The translations under genes were made by a program, and so were the position numbers. 31,488 nucleotides of DNA from Chara braunii (lineage: Eukaryota; Streptophyta; Charophyceae; Charales; Characeae): NCBI GenBank assembly GCA_003427395.1, contig BFEA01000270.1:804497-835984 (forward strand), in the 5' to 3' direction. Positions 1-9,315 of the stretch are shown one piece after another. Position 1 is the first letter of the stretch. Every line of letters begins with the position of its first letter. Under the pieces are notes generated by a model that worked only from the letters and a program-made list of their open reading frames with translations, was not told the DNA's origin and searched no databases.

Positions 1-362
1 GAGGCTAAGAGTGTACATTCAAGGTTGGCTATGGAAGATACTTACCTGAGTTGGATGTGACCTGCAGAGGTGGCACTGATGAGTGGTGATCACATTGTTG
101 ATTTGGAGACTATCTGCAGGGGTAGCACTGATTCACTGGAAGGCATATTGATGAGTTGAGCAGAGATTTGTGTTGCGCTGATGAGCGCTGGACTCAGGGA
201 AACTTTGAAACACTTCGTAATCATATTTCTGATAATATAAGCTGTGAGACTCGGTCCTCTTCTTCTCTACCTTTGTCTATGGTCAGACTACTGTTCATTG
301 TGTGTGGAAGATGATGCATGACATGTACACATCTGCATAACATGGTCCCCAGGACCCATGCA
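1..362 (+). repeat. 5' LTR, 3' portion (R/U5 side), start outside window
   Basis: Bases 1-94 match the start of the preserved end of the 3' LTR (8023-8116). The right border at 362 is set by two observations. The sequence ends in TGCA four bases before the primer-binding site, and an inverted copy elsewhere (11088-11218) stops matching exactly at this TGCA. Inside, a short motif with 'ctgcag' followed by 'ggtggcactgat' or a close variant occurs twice (near 62 and 114), so the LTR has weak internal repetition. Confidence 0.88.
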
Positions 363-366
363 TTTT

Positions 367-380
367 TGGTATCGGAGCAG
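367..380 (+). other. Primer-binding site (initiator Met-tRNA type)
   Basis: TGGTATCGGAGCAG starts four bases after the LTR end. Plant LTR elements commonly use TGGTATCAGAGC, complementary to the 3' end of initiator methionine tRNA. This copy differs at one position (G for A at the eighth base). Its place and sequence make it the minus-strand primer site. Confidence 0.85.
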
Positions 381-1289
381 ATGCTCATAGCGCTGGTCTG
401 ATCAAGGCCGGCGAAAAGAAGTGGTGATGGAGGTATAGTGAAGGAGGGAGGAAGAGTTTTGTAGTGGGGGGAAGCAGGTCGAAGAAGAAGTGACGAAGTT
501 ACTTACTTGGAGCGTGCGGAGCGTCGTGGAGCATCATCGGCGGTATCTTCAAAAAGAGAGAAGCACCTCCTTTCCCTGAACCTGCATGCATGTGTGTGTC
601 CCCTACCTTCTCTCTCTCTGACCCTCTGAAGGTGACTGCTGCTGATCTGGTCAGGAGTTGAAGTCTGGATCTGGATTGTCATAGTTGTCAGGTCTGAGTT
701 GTCACAGTCTGATGATCCAAGAGTGATGTGTTAGGGACTGGTCATACTAGATTAAGTGGTCCAGTATTCTGTGAAATAGGAGTAGTTTTCTTCTCCTACC
801 CCTCTTGATAGGCAGGCTGGGAATTGTCATCGAGGACTAAAGAATCTATGTGGGAGTGGCTATATGCCATGTCAGATAGCGTGTACCAGGCAGTATACAA
901 GTGATATTGAGCAACGACAGGGCCTGCNAAGCCCGAAAGGAAAGAAAGAGTGAATGCAGTATATCTGCCTAGTTGGATAAGTGAACCATCTGCATCTGAC
1001 AATCTGCGCTGTACTCCATACCTGCGTCAGACAACCAGCCCCGTTAGTACAAAAAAAAAAAGAGGGACATTAGAAACACATTGCCGAAGGTTGATCCAGG
1101 GAGCCAGATAGCATATCAACAAGTAGTTATTTCGATCGGATATGTTGATTGATTACCCGCAGCACCTTCTACAGTTAAAAAAAAAAAAAAAGTGTACAAG
1201 TACTCCATTGCCACAAGTTAACACCTAGTCAGGTGATTGAGATAGTACCTTGGTGAACCGGTGGAGGACCACCTGTNCCGGCCATCACC
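381..1289 (+). other. Untranslated leader between PBS and gag
   Basis: About 900 bases without a coding frame on the + strand. The section is purine-rich near 415-500, contains CT runs at 608-621 and A runs at 1050-1062 and 1177-1190, and holds single ambiguous bases at 928 and 1277. A minus-strand open frame at 796-1002 spans one ambiguous base and resembles nothing known, so it is not called as a gene. The leader would be expected to hold packaging signals, but none can be identified by eye. Confidence 0.6.
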
Positions 1290-3473
1290 ATGGATGACTA
1301 TCCCATCCAGGGCCTCTTGGCCCTCTCTGTCTTGTTGGGCCCACTATTCAGGTTCATATTCCCACTGGGGTTCGGACGCATGTGTACGTCCCGCATGATG
1401 ATGCGATCAGGAGTAGTGAAGCCAGGGCCCACACCTGCTGAGCAGGCAGAGATTGACCCCCGGCAGACAGAAAAAAAGAAAGAAAGAGAAGAAAGAAAGA
1501 AGAAGAAAGAAGAAAAGTTAAAGAAAAAAACCCAGTTAGAAGAAGAGGAGATGAAGAGGAAGTTAAAGGAAAAGTGGGAACAAGAGATAAAGGATGAATT
1601 GCAGACTATTGAGGAAGAAGAAGAAGTTTCTGAAAAAGGGGGAGAAAGACTTATCAGGCGGCGTGCAGAAAGTGGGGAGACAAGTGAGATCCGGAGAGAA
1701 TTGCTTGTCAAACCTTCGGACTGGTATGACCAGTATTCGTATTCCAGTGACAAGTTAGAAGAAACAGAAGAATGACGAGACACATTCATAGCAAGGCTAG
1801 CACTAGTAACAGATCAAAGGGAGAGAGAACTGATGCTGGAAGAAAAACGCACTGAACTACGTAGCAAAATGCTAGCGACAAAACGCAANGAGCTTGATGA
1901 TAGAAAGAAGTTGCAAGCTGAGGGGGCGAGGTTACACAGCGAATTACAGGCACAAAGGGAAAAGCAAGCGGCTACTGAAGAAAAACTCGCCCTCCTAANT
2001 GAAACANTTCTNCATACGAAGCAGGAAGTTGCTGTAATCAATAGGACCTTGCAGAAAGTTGAAACAAATCAACTGGAATTTGAAAATATATGGAACATTT
2101 TTTTGCAGAAGTCCACCAAGGACGTAGATCTGCACATTCAGTCTTATATCAACAAACTGGATGACCATCTCACTCGAACCTTCACTCCCGTCGTGATTGA
2201 AAGAATAGTGCAGGGCAGCGGCGGAGGAGGAGGTGGTGACGGAGACGGGGATGGAGGCGATGGAGATAAGAAAGGAAGGGGAAGACAACGAGAAGAAGTA
2301 GCAGGGACCAGCAACAAAATTAAAGTTAAAATTTCATGGACGTATACCGGCAAAAAGGAAGAAAGTGTGTTGCATTGGATGGCGGCTGTAGAGTCCTATG
2401 TCTATGGACAACGGATTCCTTATTGGGATAGGGTATTGATGGCCACTTCGTGTATGGCCGATGACGCAATGAGCTTTGCAATTTCGTTACAAAAAGAAGC
2501 AGGGTGTAGTTCAATGGTGGAGTTTTCCCAACAAACCCGCATTGAAGACTTTCTCAAAGCCGTCAGGGAGAGGTTCGAAGATAAGAATCTCGCCCGAAGA
2601 ACAGAAATGTTAATCTTGAACCTTCCTGACAGGAAGTGGAAAAGCACGTCAGCACTAAAAGCTACCATGGATGAGTTGTTACAGTGCACCGAGCATGGGT
2701 TAACCCCGGCTCAGATTTTGAACAGTTTTGCTCGCGCCTTACGTGATCCCGTCCGAACTCAGTTATATCCCCGCACTAAAGAGGAAGGGATGACCTATGA
2801 AAAATTTAGTAAGATTGCATTAGATCATGCAGGATTTTTGGCTGAAGCCAACTATTGCCACTATTGGAAAGATTTGCAAGCGGGCAAAAGATAGCAAAAC
2901 CGCACCATCTCAGGATCAATACCTGNGGCAAAAGATAGCAAAACCGCACCATCTCAGGATCAATACCTGGGAAAGACAACCTCCTTCTGACCTTTGAAGA
3001 AGGAGGTGTCGAATCACTTTCTTGGAACCAAATGGATTACGGTCGATGAACCCAACAAACCGGTAGCTCAGGAGGGGAGTTACGCGGCTGTTGCAGCCTG
3101 CGGGGGAGGGCGTCAAGGAAGAGGGCGTGGCCGAGGAAGAGGTCGCGACCGTGGTGGACGAGGATTCGGCACCCAGAGGGGTGGTGGTGAAGGAAGACAC
3201 TACGTGGGAGGAAGGGGAAATGGTCCCTCATACGGTGGCCGTGGTTCTTACTCCACCTGGGGTAGAGGAAGAGGCTCATGGTACAACAAGTGGGATAAGC
3301 CATACCCACCTCATCCAGGTTTGCCGGAAGGAGAACCTTGGAAAGAATTGGGAATCANAGAGAAAGTTTGGGACGAAAGAAAGAAGGCAGATCAATGTCT
3401 CAACTGTGGGGACCCCGACCACATTGTCCCCTATTGCCCTGATTATAGGGGGGCAAAAGGGAAGAGCCAGTAG
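1290..3473 (+). pseudogene. gag: gag of the Ty3/gypsy element, broken
   Basis: Gag would form the particle and bind genomic RNA. The ATG at 1290 is the first good start after the leader, and the same frame continues through an in-frame TGA (1773-1775) to a TAG at 2892. The N terminus has a hydrophobic stretch (residues about 9-28), then a long Glu/Lys-rich coiled-coil-like region (about 45-125) that runs on past the TGA. A Gly/Asp stretch (nt about 2215-2270) leads into a capsid-like helical domain (nt about 2310-2885, with W, LHWM and LNSFARAL features). After the 44-bp duplication and another TGA (2988), the frame resumes with an Arg/Gly (RGRG) segment (3105-3290) and a CCHC zinc knuckle, CLNCGDPDHIVPYC (3396-3437). 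It ends at TAG 3471-3473. Four ambiguous bases lie in the coding part before 2100. The family role is certain and the copy is non-functional. Confidence 0.85.
2883..2970 (+). repeat. 44-bp tandem duplication with an N at the junction
   Basis: Bases 2883-2925 are repeated exactly at 2927-2969, with the single ambiguous base 2926 between the copies. The unit of 44 is not a multiple of three, and the first copy brings the gag frame to a stop at 2892. The sensible gag frame resumes in the second copy. The N exactly at the junction suggests two overlapping assembly pieces joined without merging, though a real duplication is possible. Confidence 0.9.
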
Positions 3474-4801
3474 AGGTGTCAGTTGCCTCTACCGGAGCTT
3501 CGACTGTTGAAAAATCAGAATCCTCCCAGTCGAAGGCTCCACTGGCAGAAACTGAAGAGGAAGGAAGTCCCCATCTAGTACACTGTCCAGAGGTGGCAAA
3601 CGTATGCATCTCTCTAGATGGATCCCTCGCTGGCATGGGTGATGAGTTGGCCGCTCGTCGCCAAGCCTGGATTGAAATGCGAAAAAAGAAAGGACAGCTA
3701 ATAATTGCAGATTTTGAAATAAACCGAACAAGGGTAGGAGGTATGATAGACAGCGGGTCTACACGCAGTTATATTAGTAAAAGAGGGTTATAAAAACTAC
3801 GTCTTGGGCTTAAGATTAAGAAGTTAAGTGAGCCCATTGTAAGTACGTTAGCAAATAGTAGTGAAACCATTATGGATCGCTACGTCGAAGGGGTACAAGT
3901 ATACTTTCGGCTGGAGGCAGAGGGGAAGGTGGAACGTGTTCTCCACTCTCTGACCTTCTTGGTGGAGGATAAATTGCCCTTTGATGTGTTATTAGGCATG
4001 GATTGGGGTGAGGCNACGCATGCGGATTTAAAGTTAAGAGAACATGAATGTTGGCTTTCAAGTCCGCAAGGAGCTAAAAAGAAAATCCGCCTTTTTCATG
4101 AATCTGGTAAGGAAAGCAGCCTGACTCATTGTTGTATGAGTGCCCCCGCGTTCGCCCGTCATGTGAAGAAGTATAATTTGTATGATCAAGTCTTTGTTGC
4201 ATATGTGCGCCCAGTAAGGAAAGGAGAAACTAAAGAAGAAGTCAGGTCTGAAGAAATTGAGAAAATCCTGAAAGAGTTCGCAGATGTGGCAAAAGCCTCA
4301 AGCGGTGTGGTGGAAAGATCAATCCGCCACCGCATTGATATCATTCCAGGGAGCGCGCCCCCGAAGGGGCCTATCTATCGTATGTCGCCCCAGGAATTGG
4401 ATGAACTGCGAACNCAACTCGACGAGTTGTTNAAAAATGGTTGGATAAGACCTAGCTCCTCGCCCTATGGTGCGCCNGTGCTNTTTGTGCCTAAAAAGGA
4501 CGGCGGCGTTCGCATGTGTATAGATTATAGGAGGTTAAATGATATAACAGTGAAAAATGCCGAACCATTACCGCGAATAGACGATTTGCTAGATCGCGTG
4601 CAGGGAAGCAAAATATTTTCAAAGATTGATCTGAAATCCGGCTATCATCAGATTGAGGTTGAGCCGGAAGACCAACACAAGACTGCCTTTAGAACAAGGT
4701 ATGGGCATTATGAATTTGTAGTTTTGCTCTTTGGTCTAACGAATGCCCCTGCTACTTTTCAAAGAATGATGAACGAACTCTTTCGTGAATGGCTCGATTA
4801 A
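3449..4801 (+). pseudogene. pol: pol, protease and N-terminal RT part, broken
   Basis: This frame opens at 3449, just after a stop, and overlaps the end of gag by 25 bases in the -1 frame, as expected for a Gag-Pol shift. No canonical slippery heptamer is visible in the overlap. The aspartic protease active site is IDSGSTRSYIS, with the catalytic Asp codon at 3749. A TAA at 3791-3793 interrupts the protease, and the frame continues through a second protease strand, VLLGMDW (near 3990). The RT fingers and palm start near 4380, with a PSSSPYGA-like block, [10 protein letters not shown] (4513-4542), the motif A region [15 protein letters not shown] (near 4617-4661) and [15 protein letters not shown] (near 4731-4776). 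Five single ambiguous bases lie in this part. The frame stops at TAA 4799-4801, just before the catalytic YLDD. Confidence 0.9.
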
Positions 4802-5152
4802 TTTGTTGTGATTTATTTAGACGATATTTTAATTTTTAGCAAAAATGAAAAGGAGCACGTTGAGCACCTTCGACTTGTGCTAAATAAATTGAGAGAAGCA
4901 AAACTCAAGTTAAATGCAAAGAAGTGTGAATGGGCTAAGCGTCAGGTGTTATACCTGGGACATGTGATTGATGGAGATGGGGTCAAACCGGAAAATGCCA
5001 AAATAGCGGCAATCAGAGATTGACCAAATCCCCGCACCTTGACTGAGTTGCGATCGTTCCTTGGGTTAGCCAACTACTATCGAAAGTTTGTAAGACACTT
5101 TACGATAATAGTTGCTCCCTTTCGCCGATTGCTTAAGAAAGAAGTAATCTAA
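4802..5152 (+). pseudogene. pol: pol, RT catalytic and thumb part, broken
   Basis: This is the same frame as the upstream pol segment and follows its TAA. It holds the RT catalytic motif YLDDILIFS (YLDD at 4814-4825) and the downstream segments LNAKKCEWA and VLYLGHVID typical of Ty3/gypsy RT. After a TGA at 5021-5023 the frame continues through the connection domain, FLGLANYYRKFV (5057-5092), and ends at TAA 5150-5152. Both stops fall inside conserved pol sequence, so they are disabling mutations rather than natural ends. Confidence 0.9.
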
Positions 5153-6532
5153 ATGTGGGATTCAGACTGCACGATGTCTTTCAAGCGTCTGAAAAAGTGT
5201 TTGATTAATTATCCGGTTCTTAAAATGGCAGACCTTTTTTTACCTTTCGTAGTCACAACCGACGCTAGTCAATATGGTATAGGTGCTGTACTTCAGCAAG
5301 ATGATGGGTATGGGTACAGACCTGTAGAGTTTATGTCTTGCCGACTGCCTAATGAGAAGGTGGCCGCTTCGACGTATGAAAGAGAGTTGTATGCACTACG
5401 TGAGGCTCTCAATCATTGGCGACACTACCTTCTAGGCAGGCATTTTAAAGTGTACTCTGACCATGAAACACTTCGCTTGCTCAAAACGAAAGCTCGAATG
5501 ACACCTAAGTTGACAAGGTGGGCTGCGAAAATTGATATGTTTGATTTTGAATTGAAGCCAGTAAAGGGTAAATATAATGTTGTTGCTGATGCACTAAGTC
5601 GTAGATCAGATTTTTTCGGTACTATTGTGACTTATCTAGATATAGGTGCAGATCTACAAGAAAAGATTAGAAATGCGTATTCCTCTGATCCTATTTATGG
5701 AACCATGATTAAGCTAGTGCAAGAAAAGCCAACAAAGTTTCCCGATCATAAAGTAACTCAGGGTCTATTGTTTGAACGAACTAACATGTATGATAGGCTG
5801 TGTATACCGAATAATGAGGAGATCAAGCGTATGATCTTGGGGGAATGCCATGTTACAGAAGGCCATTTTGGGTTGAAGAAGACCTATGGGACCTTGTTAC
5901 GCTCCTACCCCTGGCCTCGAATGAAAGTGGATTGTATCGCGTATGTGCAGGGTTGCCAAGTGTGCCAACGAAATAAAAGCACCACGCAATCGCCCCTCGG
6001 GCTACTTAAGCCCTTGCCTATCCCTACCGGCCCTGGAGACTCTGTCTCTATAGATTTCATGGACACTAAGGTAAAAAGCAGAAATGGGAAGACGAAAGTA
6101 ATGGTCATAGTGGATAGATTCACTAAGTATGCTGTTTTTGTAGCTTTACCTGCAGAAGCAAAGACTGAATTAGTAATTCGGGAATTCTTTAACCATTGGG
6201 TAAAAGACTTTGGACATCCCTTAACTATTGTAAGTGACAGAGATACCAGGTTCACAAGTGAACAATGGCAACAACTGATGGATGTATATGGTTCTAAGTT
6301 GACAATGTCATCAGGTAGGCATCCTGAGACTAATGGTCAGACTGAACAGATGAATAAGATCTTGCAGCAGACTTTGCGCATGTACATTCGTCCCGACCAA
6401 ATTGACTNGGATNAACAGTTGCCTAAGGTTGCTAGTGCCTATAATAACTCTGTGCACCTACCTACGTGTAAGACTCCTATAATAACTCTGTGCACCTATC
6501 TACGTGTAAGACTCCTATGGAATTACATCTAG
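5153..6532 (+). pseudogene. pol: pol, RNase H and integrase core
   Basis: The RNase H domain would remove the RNA template. Its acidic residues are visible in TTDASQYGIG (Asp at 5261), TYERELYAL (Glu near 5384) and YSDHETL (Asp at 5459). The integrase begins with an HHCC zinc-binding module, H-x4-H (codons at 5849 and 5864) and C-x2-C (5954 and 5963). The DDE core follows: Asp in SIDFMD (6053), Asp in IVSDRDTRF (6236) and Glu in NGQTEQ (6344). All key residues are present. The frame is lost at the 38-bp tandem duplication (6438-6513), after which the residues up to 6532 are out-of-frame noise. Ambiguous bases are at 6408 and 6413. Confidence 0.92.
6438..6513 (+). repeat. 38-bp tandem duplication in integrase
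   Basis: Units 6438-6475 and 6476-6513 are identical except for one base (CTACC versus CTATC). A further CCTAT follows at 6514, so the duplication is bounded by short direct repeats. The unit is not a multiple of three and shifts the integrase frame by two. The single C-to-T difference suggests a real duplication that has since diverged, not an assembly join. Confidence 0.92.
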
Positions 6533-7179
6533 GATGGCGTCCACGCAGACCCATTGATCGATTGAACCCGGATCAAGTACATAAGCGTCCTGTAGGAACT
6601 AGTGAGTTTGCAGTCCAATACCAAAAAGACATTGATAAAGTAAAAGAAAATATACTTAAAGCACAACATCAAATGATTGAACAGGCAAATAAACATAGAC
6701 GCCCGTATCAATTTGCTATAGGAGATTTGGTTTGGGTGAAGTCTAAAGAGTTTGTTCCTGAAGAGAACATCTCTTAGAAGCTTCTACCCACCTACAGAGG
6801 ACCTTGGCAAGTTCTAGACGTAATTGGAAATGTGGATGGTCCTTCGTATGTCATTGAGATTCCTCCTCATTTACGTACATATCCAGTGTTTCATGCGTCT
6901 AAACTCTTACCCTGTGTAACGAATGAGCTCTTTCCAAGTCGCCGATCAGCGATACCTCCAAGTATGGATGGGAAGTATGACGTGGATAAGATTGTTGCAG
7001 AAAGTACTTACCACACTGGACGTAGGGGCAGACCACAACGACAGTATAAGGTGAGATTTGCATACCAGGATCCTAGTGAAGATCGCTGGTTCACAAAAGA
7101 AGAACTGTTAAAATCTGCACCTNATATTGTATCTGCATACGAAAGTGCAAAGAGAGGAATTCATATCCTTGATAGGTAA
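6514..7179 (+). pseudogene. pol: pol, integrase C terminus with chromodomain
   Basis: After the duplication the frame continues as the integrase C-terminal region. It contains PMELHLGWRPRRP, a basic helical stretch, and the GPY/F-like module around FAIGDLVWVKSKEF (from about 6712). A TAG at 6775-6777 interrupts it, and the same frame carries on through YRGPWQVL, YVIEIPPHLR and YPVFHASKLLP (about 6793-6910). Nucleotides 6976-7146 look like a chromodomain, with YDVDKIV, then QYKVRFAYQDPSEDRWFTKEEL (split here: QYKVRFAYQD, then PSEDRWFTKEEL), then VSAYE. Chromodomains at this position define chromoviruses and are thought to guide integration into heterochromatin. The stop at 7177-7179 appears natural. 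Confidence 0.85.
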
Positions 7180-7390
7180 ATGATTCTCAGAGGACTTCGA
7201 ATTTAGGCCGGCGAGAGTAAAAGGGCCTTTACCCGATATAGGCCTCATGCCTTGTAAAAATAAACCAGTATGGGCCTTGAAAAGGTAAAGCATTGTGAAA
7301 AGGTATCTCGCCAGAGCTCAGAAACGTGAAAGCAGGTCAAAGGTCAAGTTCTCTATCAACAGGCATATCTAAAGCTAAGGCAAAGGGCAT
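7180..7390 (+). other. Region between pol and 3' LTR with polypurine-tract candidates
   Basis: No coding frame. Two purine-rich stretches are each followed by a 'cattgt' that could start an LTR: 7278-7290, then TG at 7294, and 7377-7387 (AAGGCAAAGGG), then TG at 7391. The second is the better polypurine tract. The real LTR start cannot be fixed because the matching 5' LTR start is outside the window. Confidence 0.4.
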
Positions 7391-8116
7391 TGTCAAAAGA
7401 CTTACCTGTTCACCAGGAGATGTGTATGTCATGTCTGTTTGGGTAAGAGTGTGTCTGTACGTGCAGGCAGTGTACCTGTTCGTGCAAAGTAAAGTGTCAG
7501 TTCAAGCAGTAAATGTGTCTGTTCGTTGAGAGTTGTGCCTGTCCGAAAGTAAAGTCNATAGGCACAGTCCCAGTTCTGGTCTAAGTCCAGGGGTCAGTCC
7601 AGATCCAGACTTTCAAATCCAAATTCAGGCCGGGAGGCCTCAGCAGCAGTTGAACTTTATTGGGACTCTACTGGGACACATGCAATGCAGGGTCTGGGAC
7701 AAGGAAAGAGGCTGAATTGAGCCAATGCAGACCCAGCGAGGAGTATAAAGGAGGCAGCCAGCCTCATTCCTCGCCAGATTCTCCATTGGCTGCAATGCGT
7801 GGAAGTGCTGGTGCACTTGTGCGNTGAGTCAGGAGGAGCAGCGCTGGAGGAGAAGATGCGCTGGAGGGAGGAAGAAGCCTGTACGCTGGAAGTGAATGCA
7901 GCCATAGCTGCCCAACGAGTTAGCATTAGTNGTAGAGGGTTAGTATGAAGCTATGAGCAGNATCNAGAGTAGATCCTCNTGAGTATTGAAGAGTGTGTAT
8001 GCATCATAGAGAGGAAGGGATTGAGGCTAAGAGTGTACATTCAAGGTTGGCTATGGAAGATACTTACCTGAGTTGGATGTGACCTGCAGAGGTGGCACTG
8101 ATGAGTGGTGATCACA
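7391..8116 (+). repeat. 3' LTR, truncated; left border uncertain
   Basis: The part 8023-8116 matches the window start (1-94), so this is the 3' LTR. Its U3 side holds short repeats of 'cctgttcgtgcaaagtaaa' type around 7430-7555. Matching to the 5' LTR ends at 8116, so the last 268 bases present in the 5' LTR are missing here. Much of that end (131 bases) is found inverted at 11088-11218. Ambiguous bases cluster at 7931-7979. Confidence 0.75.
7744..7750 (+). promoter_or_regulatory. TATA box of the LTR promoter
   Basis: TATAAAG lies in the U3 part of the 3' LTR, in a GC-balanced context that fits an RNA polymerase II core promoter. Transcription would start roughly 25-35 bases downstream, so R would begin near 7775. 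This is a position-based inference. The equivalent site in the 5' LTR is outside the window. Confidence 0.55.
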
Positions 8117-8121
8117 TACCT

Positions 8122-8145
8122 GTCTAGGATGTCATAGCGGAAGAA
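8122..8145 (+). repeat. Short direct repeat R, left copy
   Basis: Twenty-four bases starting GTCTAGGATGTCATAG recur at 11272-11295 with one mismatch. The left copy sits between the 3' LTR break (8116) and LINE coding sequence. The segment is absent from the 5' LTR, so it is not LTR sequence. Confidence 0.8.
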
Positions 8146-8184
8146 CAACGTAGAACAGTGGAGGTGAAAATGACAAAGTAGCTG

Positions 8185-9315
8185 AATGACCCTGGGCTGC
8201 CAAATCACAGCTACGTGATGTGTGGAATGAAGGGGAGGCAAATTGGTTAAAGGTAGACAGTTTGAAAGCAAAATTACCCAGGCTACAGCACATGGAGCTG
8301 AACTATGGGATAATTCAAAACTCAGTTCCCGCACACTGGATCCGAGCGTTTACAAAAAGACTCAGCTCAATGCCGGAAGCTGGGTGGCAGATCCGGATAA
8401 CAGTAACGAGTTTTGTAAAATCCTAGGTCCAGATCTCAGGGCACGGATAACGATACAAAGATGGAGGAGAAAACCAGGAATGAATTCTTTTTTTGTCTCT
8501 GGTTTTTGAGGAAGGAAGGGACGGTGGAGTCAACCCTTGACTTAGAGGAAGTAAGAGTTTTCGAACAAAAAACCAAAAAGCGGTCGGGCTGCCTACTGGT
8601 GGCTGATGTACAGGATAGGCTGGTAGTGGAACCAGTACAATATGGTTGGCCCCTGGCCATCCAGGGTGAGACTGTACCAATCTTTCAGTATAAAACTAAG
8701 ATCGGAGTCCGGATTCAACAAGAAAAGGTAGTCAAGAAGCCAATATCAGTGGCAACGAGCAGACTTTCGAACCTGCAAACGTCATCGGTGTTGGAGTCGG
8801 ACTTGCACAGACTGTGGAGAGCGATGAAGAACCTACCGTCTCAGAAACATGCGTCAATACAATGGCTTCAATCCTTGCAAATCACCCCTTCGCCTCTGTG
8901 GCTTAACACAAAGGGAATGGACATTTCAACTACATGCGTTAGATGTATTAATTGGGGCTGGGAGTCGGCTTCTCACATCTGGCTGTGTTGTCCATTGTCC
9001 GACGGAGTTTGGGAGTGGTGGAAACCATTTTGGAAGAACACGAAAATGACTTTCCAGTGGGAGGATGACTTCCTGCTCTTTGGCACATTTCCCACGAATG
9101 GTAATCATGTCGGTATCGGGGTGAATTATGTTGCCTTATGTTGCAGGGGCATTGTCATGGAGGCGATATGGGGGTCTCGAAACGCTAAGGTATTCCACAA
9201 CGAAGTTGTACCGATCCAACATACGGTGATAATTTACAGTCTGTCATCAGGTTGGCAGTGTATGCGGACTGGAGAAGAAAAAATGTTAATTGGTTCTTCT
9301 GAAAAAGGTGGGTGA
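8185..9315 (+). pseudogene. LINE ORF2 C terminus with zf-RVT domain, frameshifted
   Basis: Three frames must be used to read the protein. A first piece (frame of 8220) has VPAHWIRAFTKRLSS. A second (frame of 8243) has GSWVADPDNSNEFCKILG. A third, from 8461, carries the conserved end. These match the usual LINE segment after the RT, and two frameshifts break the copy. The zf-RVT zinc-binding domain has Cys codons at 8935 and 8944, His at 8974 and Cys at 8986 and 8989, in CVRCINWGWESASHIW followed by LCCPLSDGVWEWW. It is followed by AIWGSRNAKVF, like the I/WxxRN element common after zf-RVT. The domain is thought to bind nucleic acid during target-primed reverse transcription. The frame ends at TGA 9313-9315. 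Confidence 0.78.

Larger units (their letters stand above)
1..8116 (+). mobile_element. Decayed Ty3/gypsy LTR retrotransposon (chromovirus-like)
   Basis: The order LTR, primer-binding site, leader, gag with zinc knuckle, protease, reverse transcriptase, RNase H, integrase, chromodomain, LTR is that of a Ty3/gypsy chromovirus. Bases 1-94 recur nearly identically at 8023-8116, which fixes both as LTR sequence. The 5' LTR start lies outside the window, and the 3' LTR is cut off at 8116. The reading frames carry stops at 1773, 2988, 3791, 4799, 5021, 5150 and 6775, plus tandem duplications of 44 bp (2883-2970) and 38 bp (6438-6513) that shift frame. The copy therefore cannot make its own polyprotein. 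The two LTR pieces agree well over their shared 94 bp, which argues against great age, but that stretch is too short for dating. Confidence 0.93.

Noticed and set aside
1298-1789. 163-codon minus-strand ORF
   Set aside because: It is the antisense shadow of the Glu/Lys coiled coil of gag and is Ser/Phe-rich for that reason only.
3448-3454. GGGGGGC as a -1 slippery heptamer for gag-pol
   Set aside because: It is not in the right register relative to the gag frame.
3091-3510. Overlapping 139-codon ORF in another frame of gag
   Set aside because: It is a shadow of the Gly/Arg-rich gag segment. Repetitive GGN/AGN codons keep other frames open.
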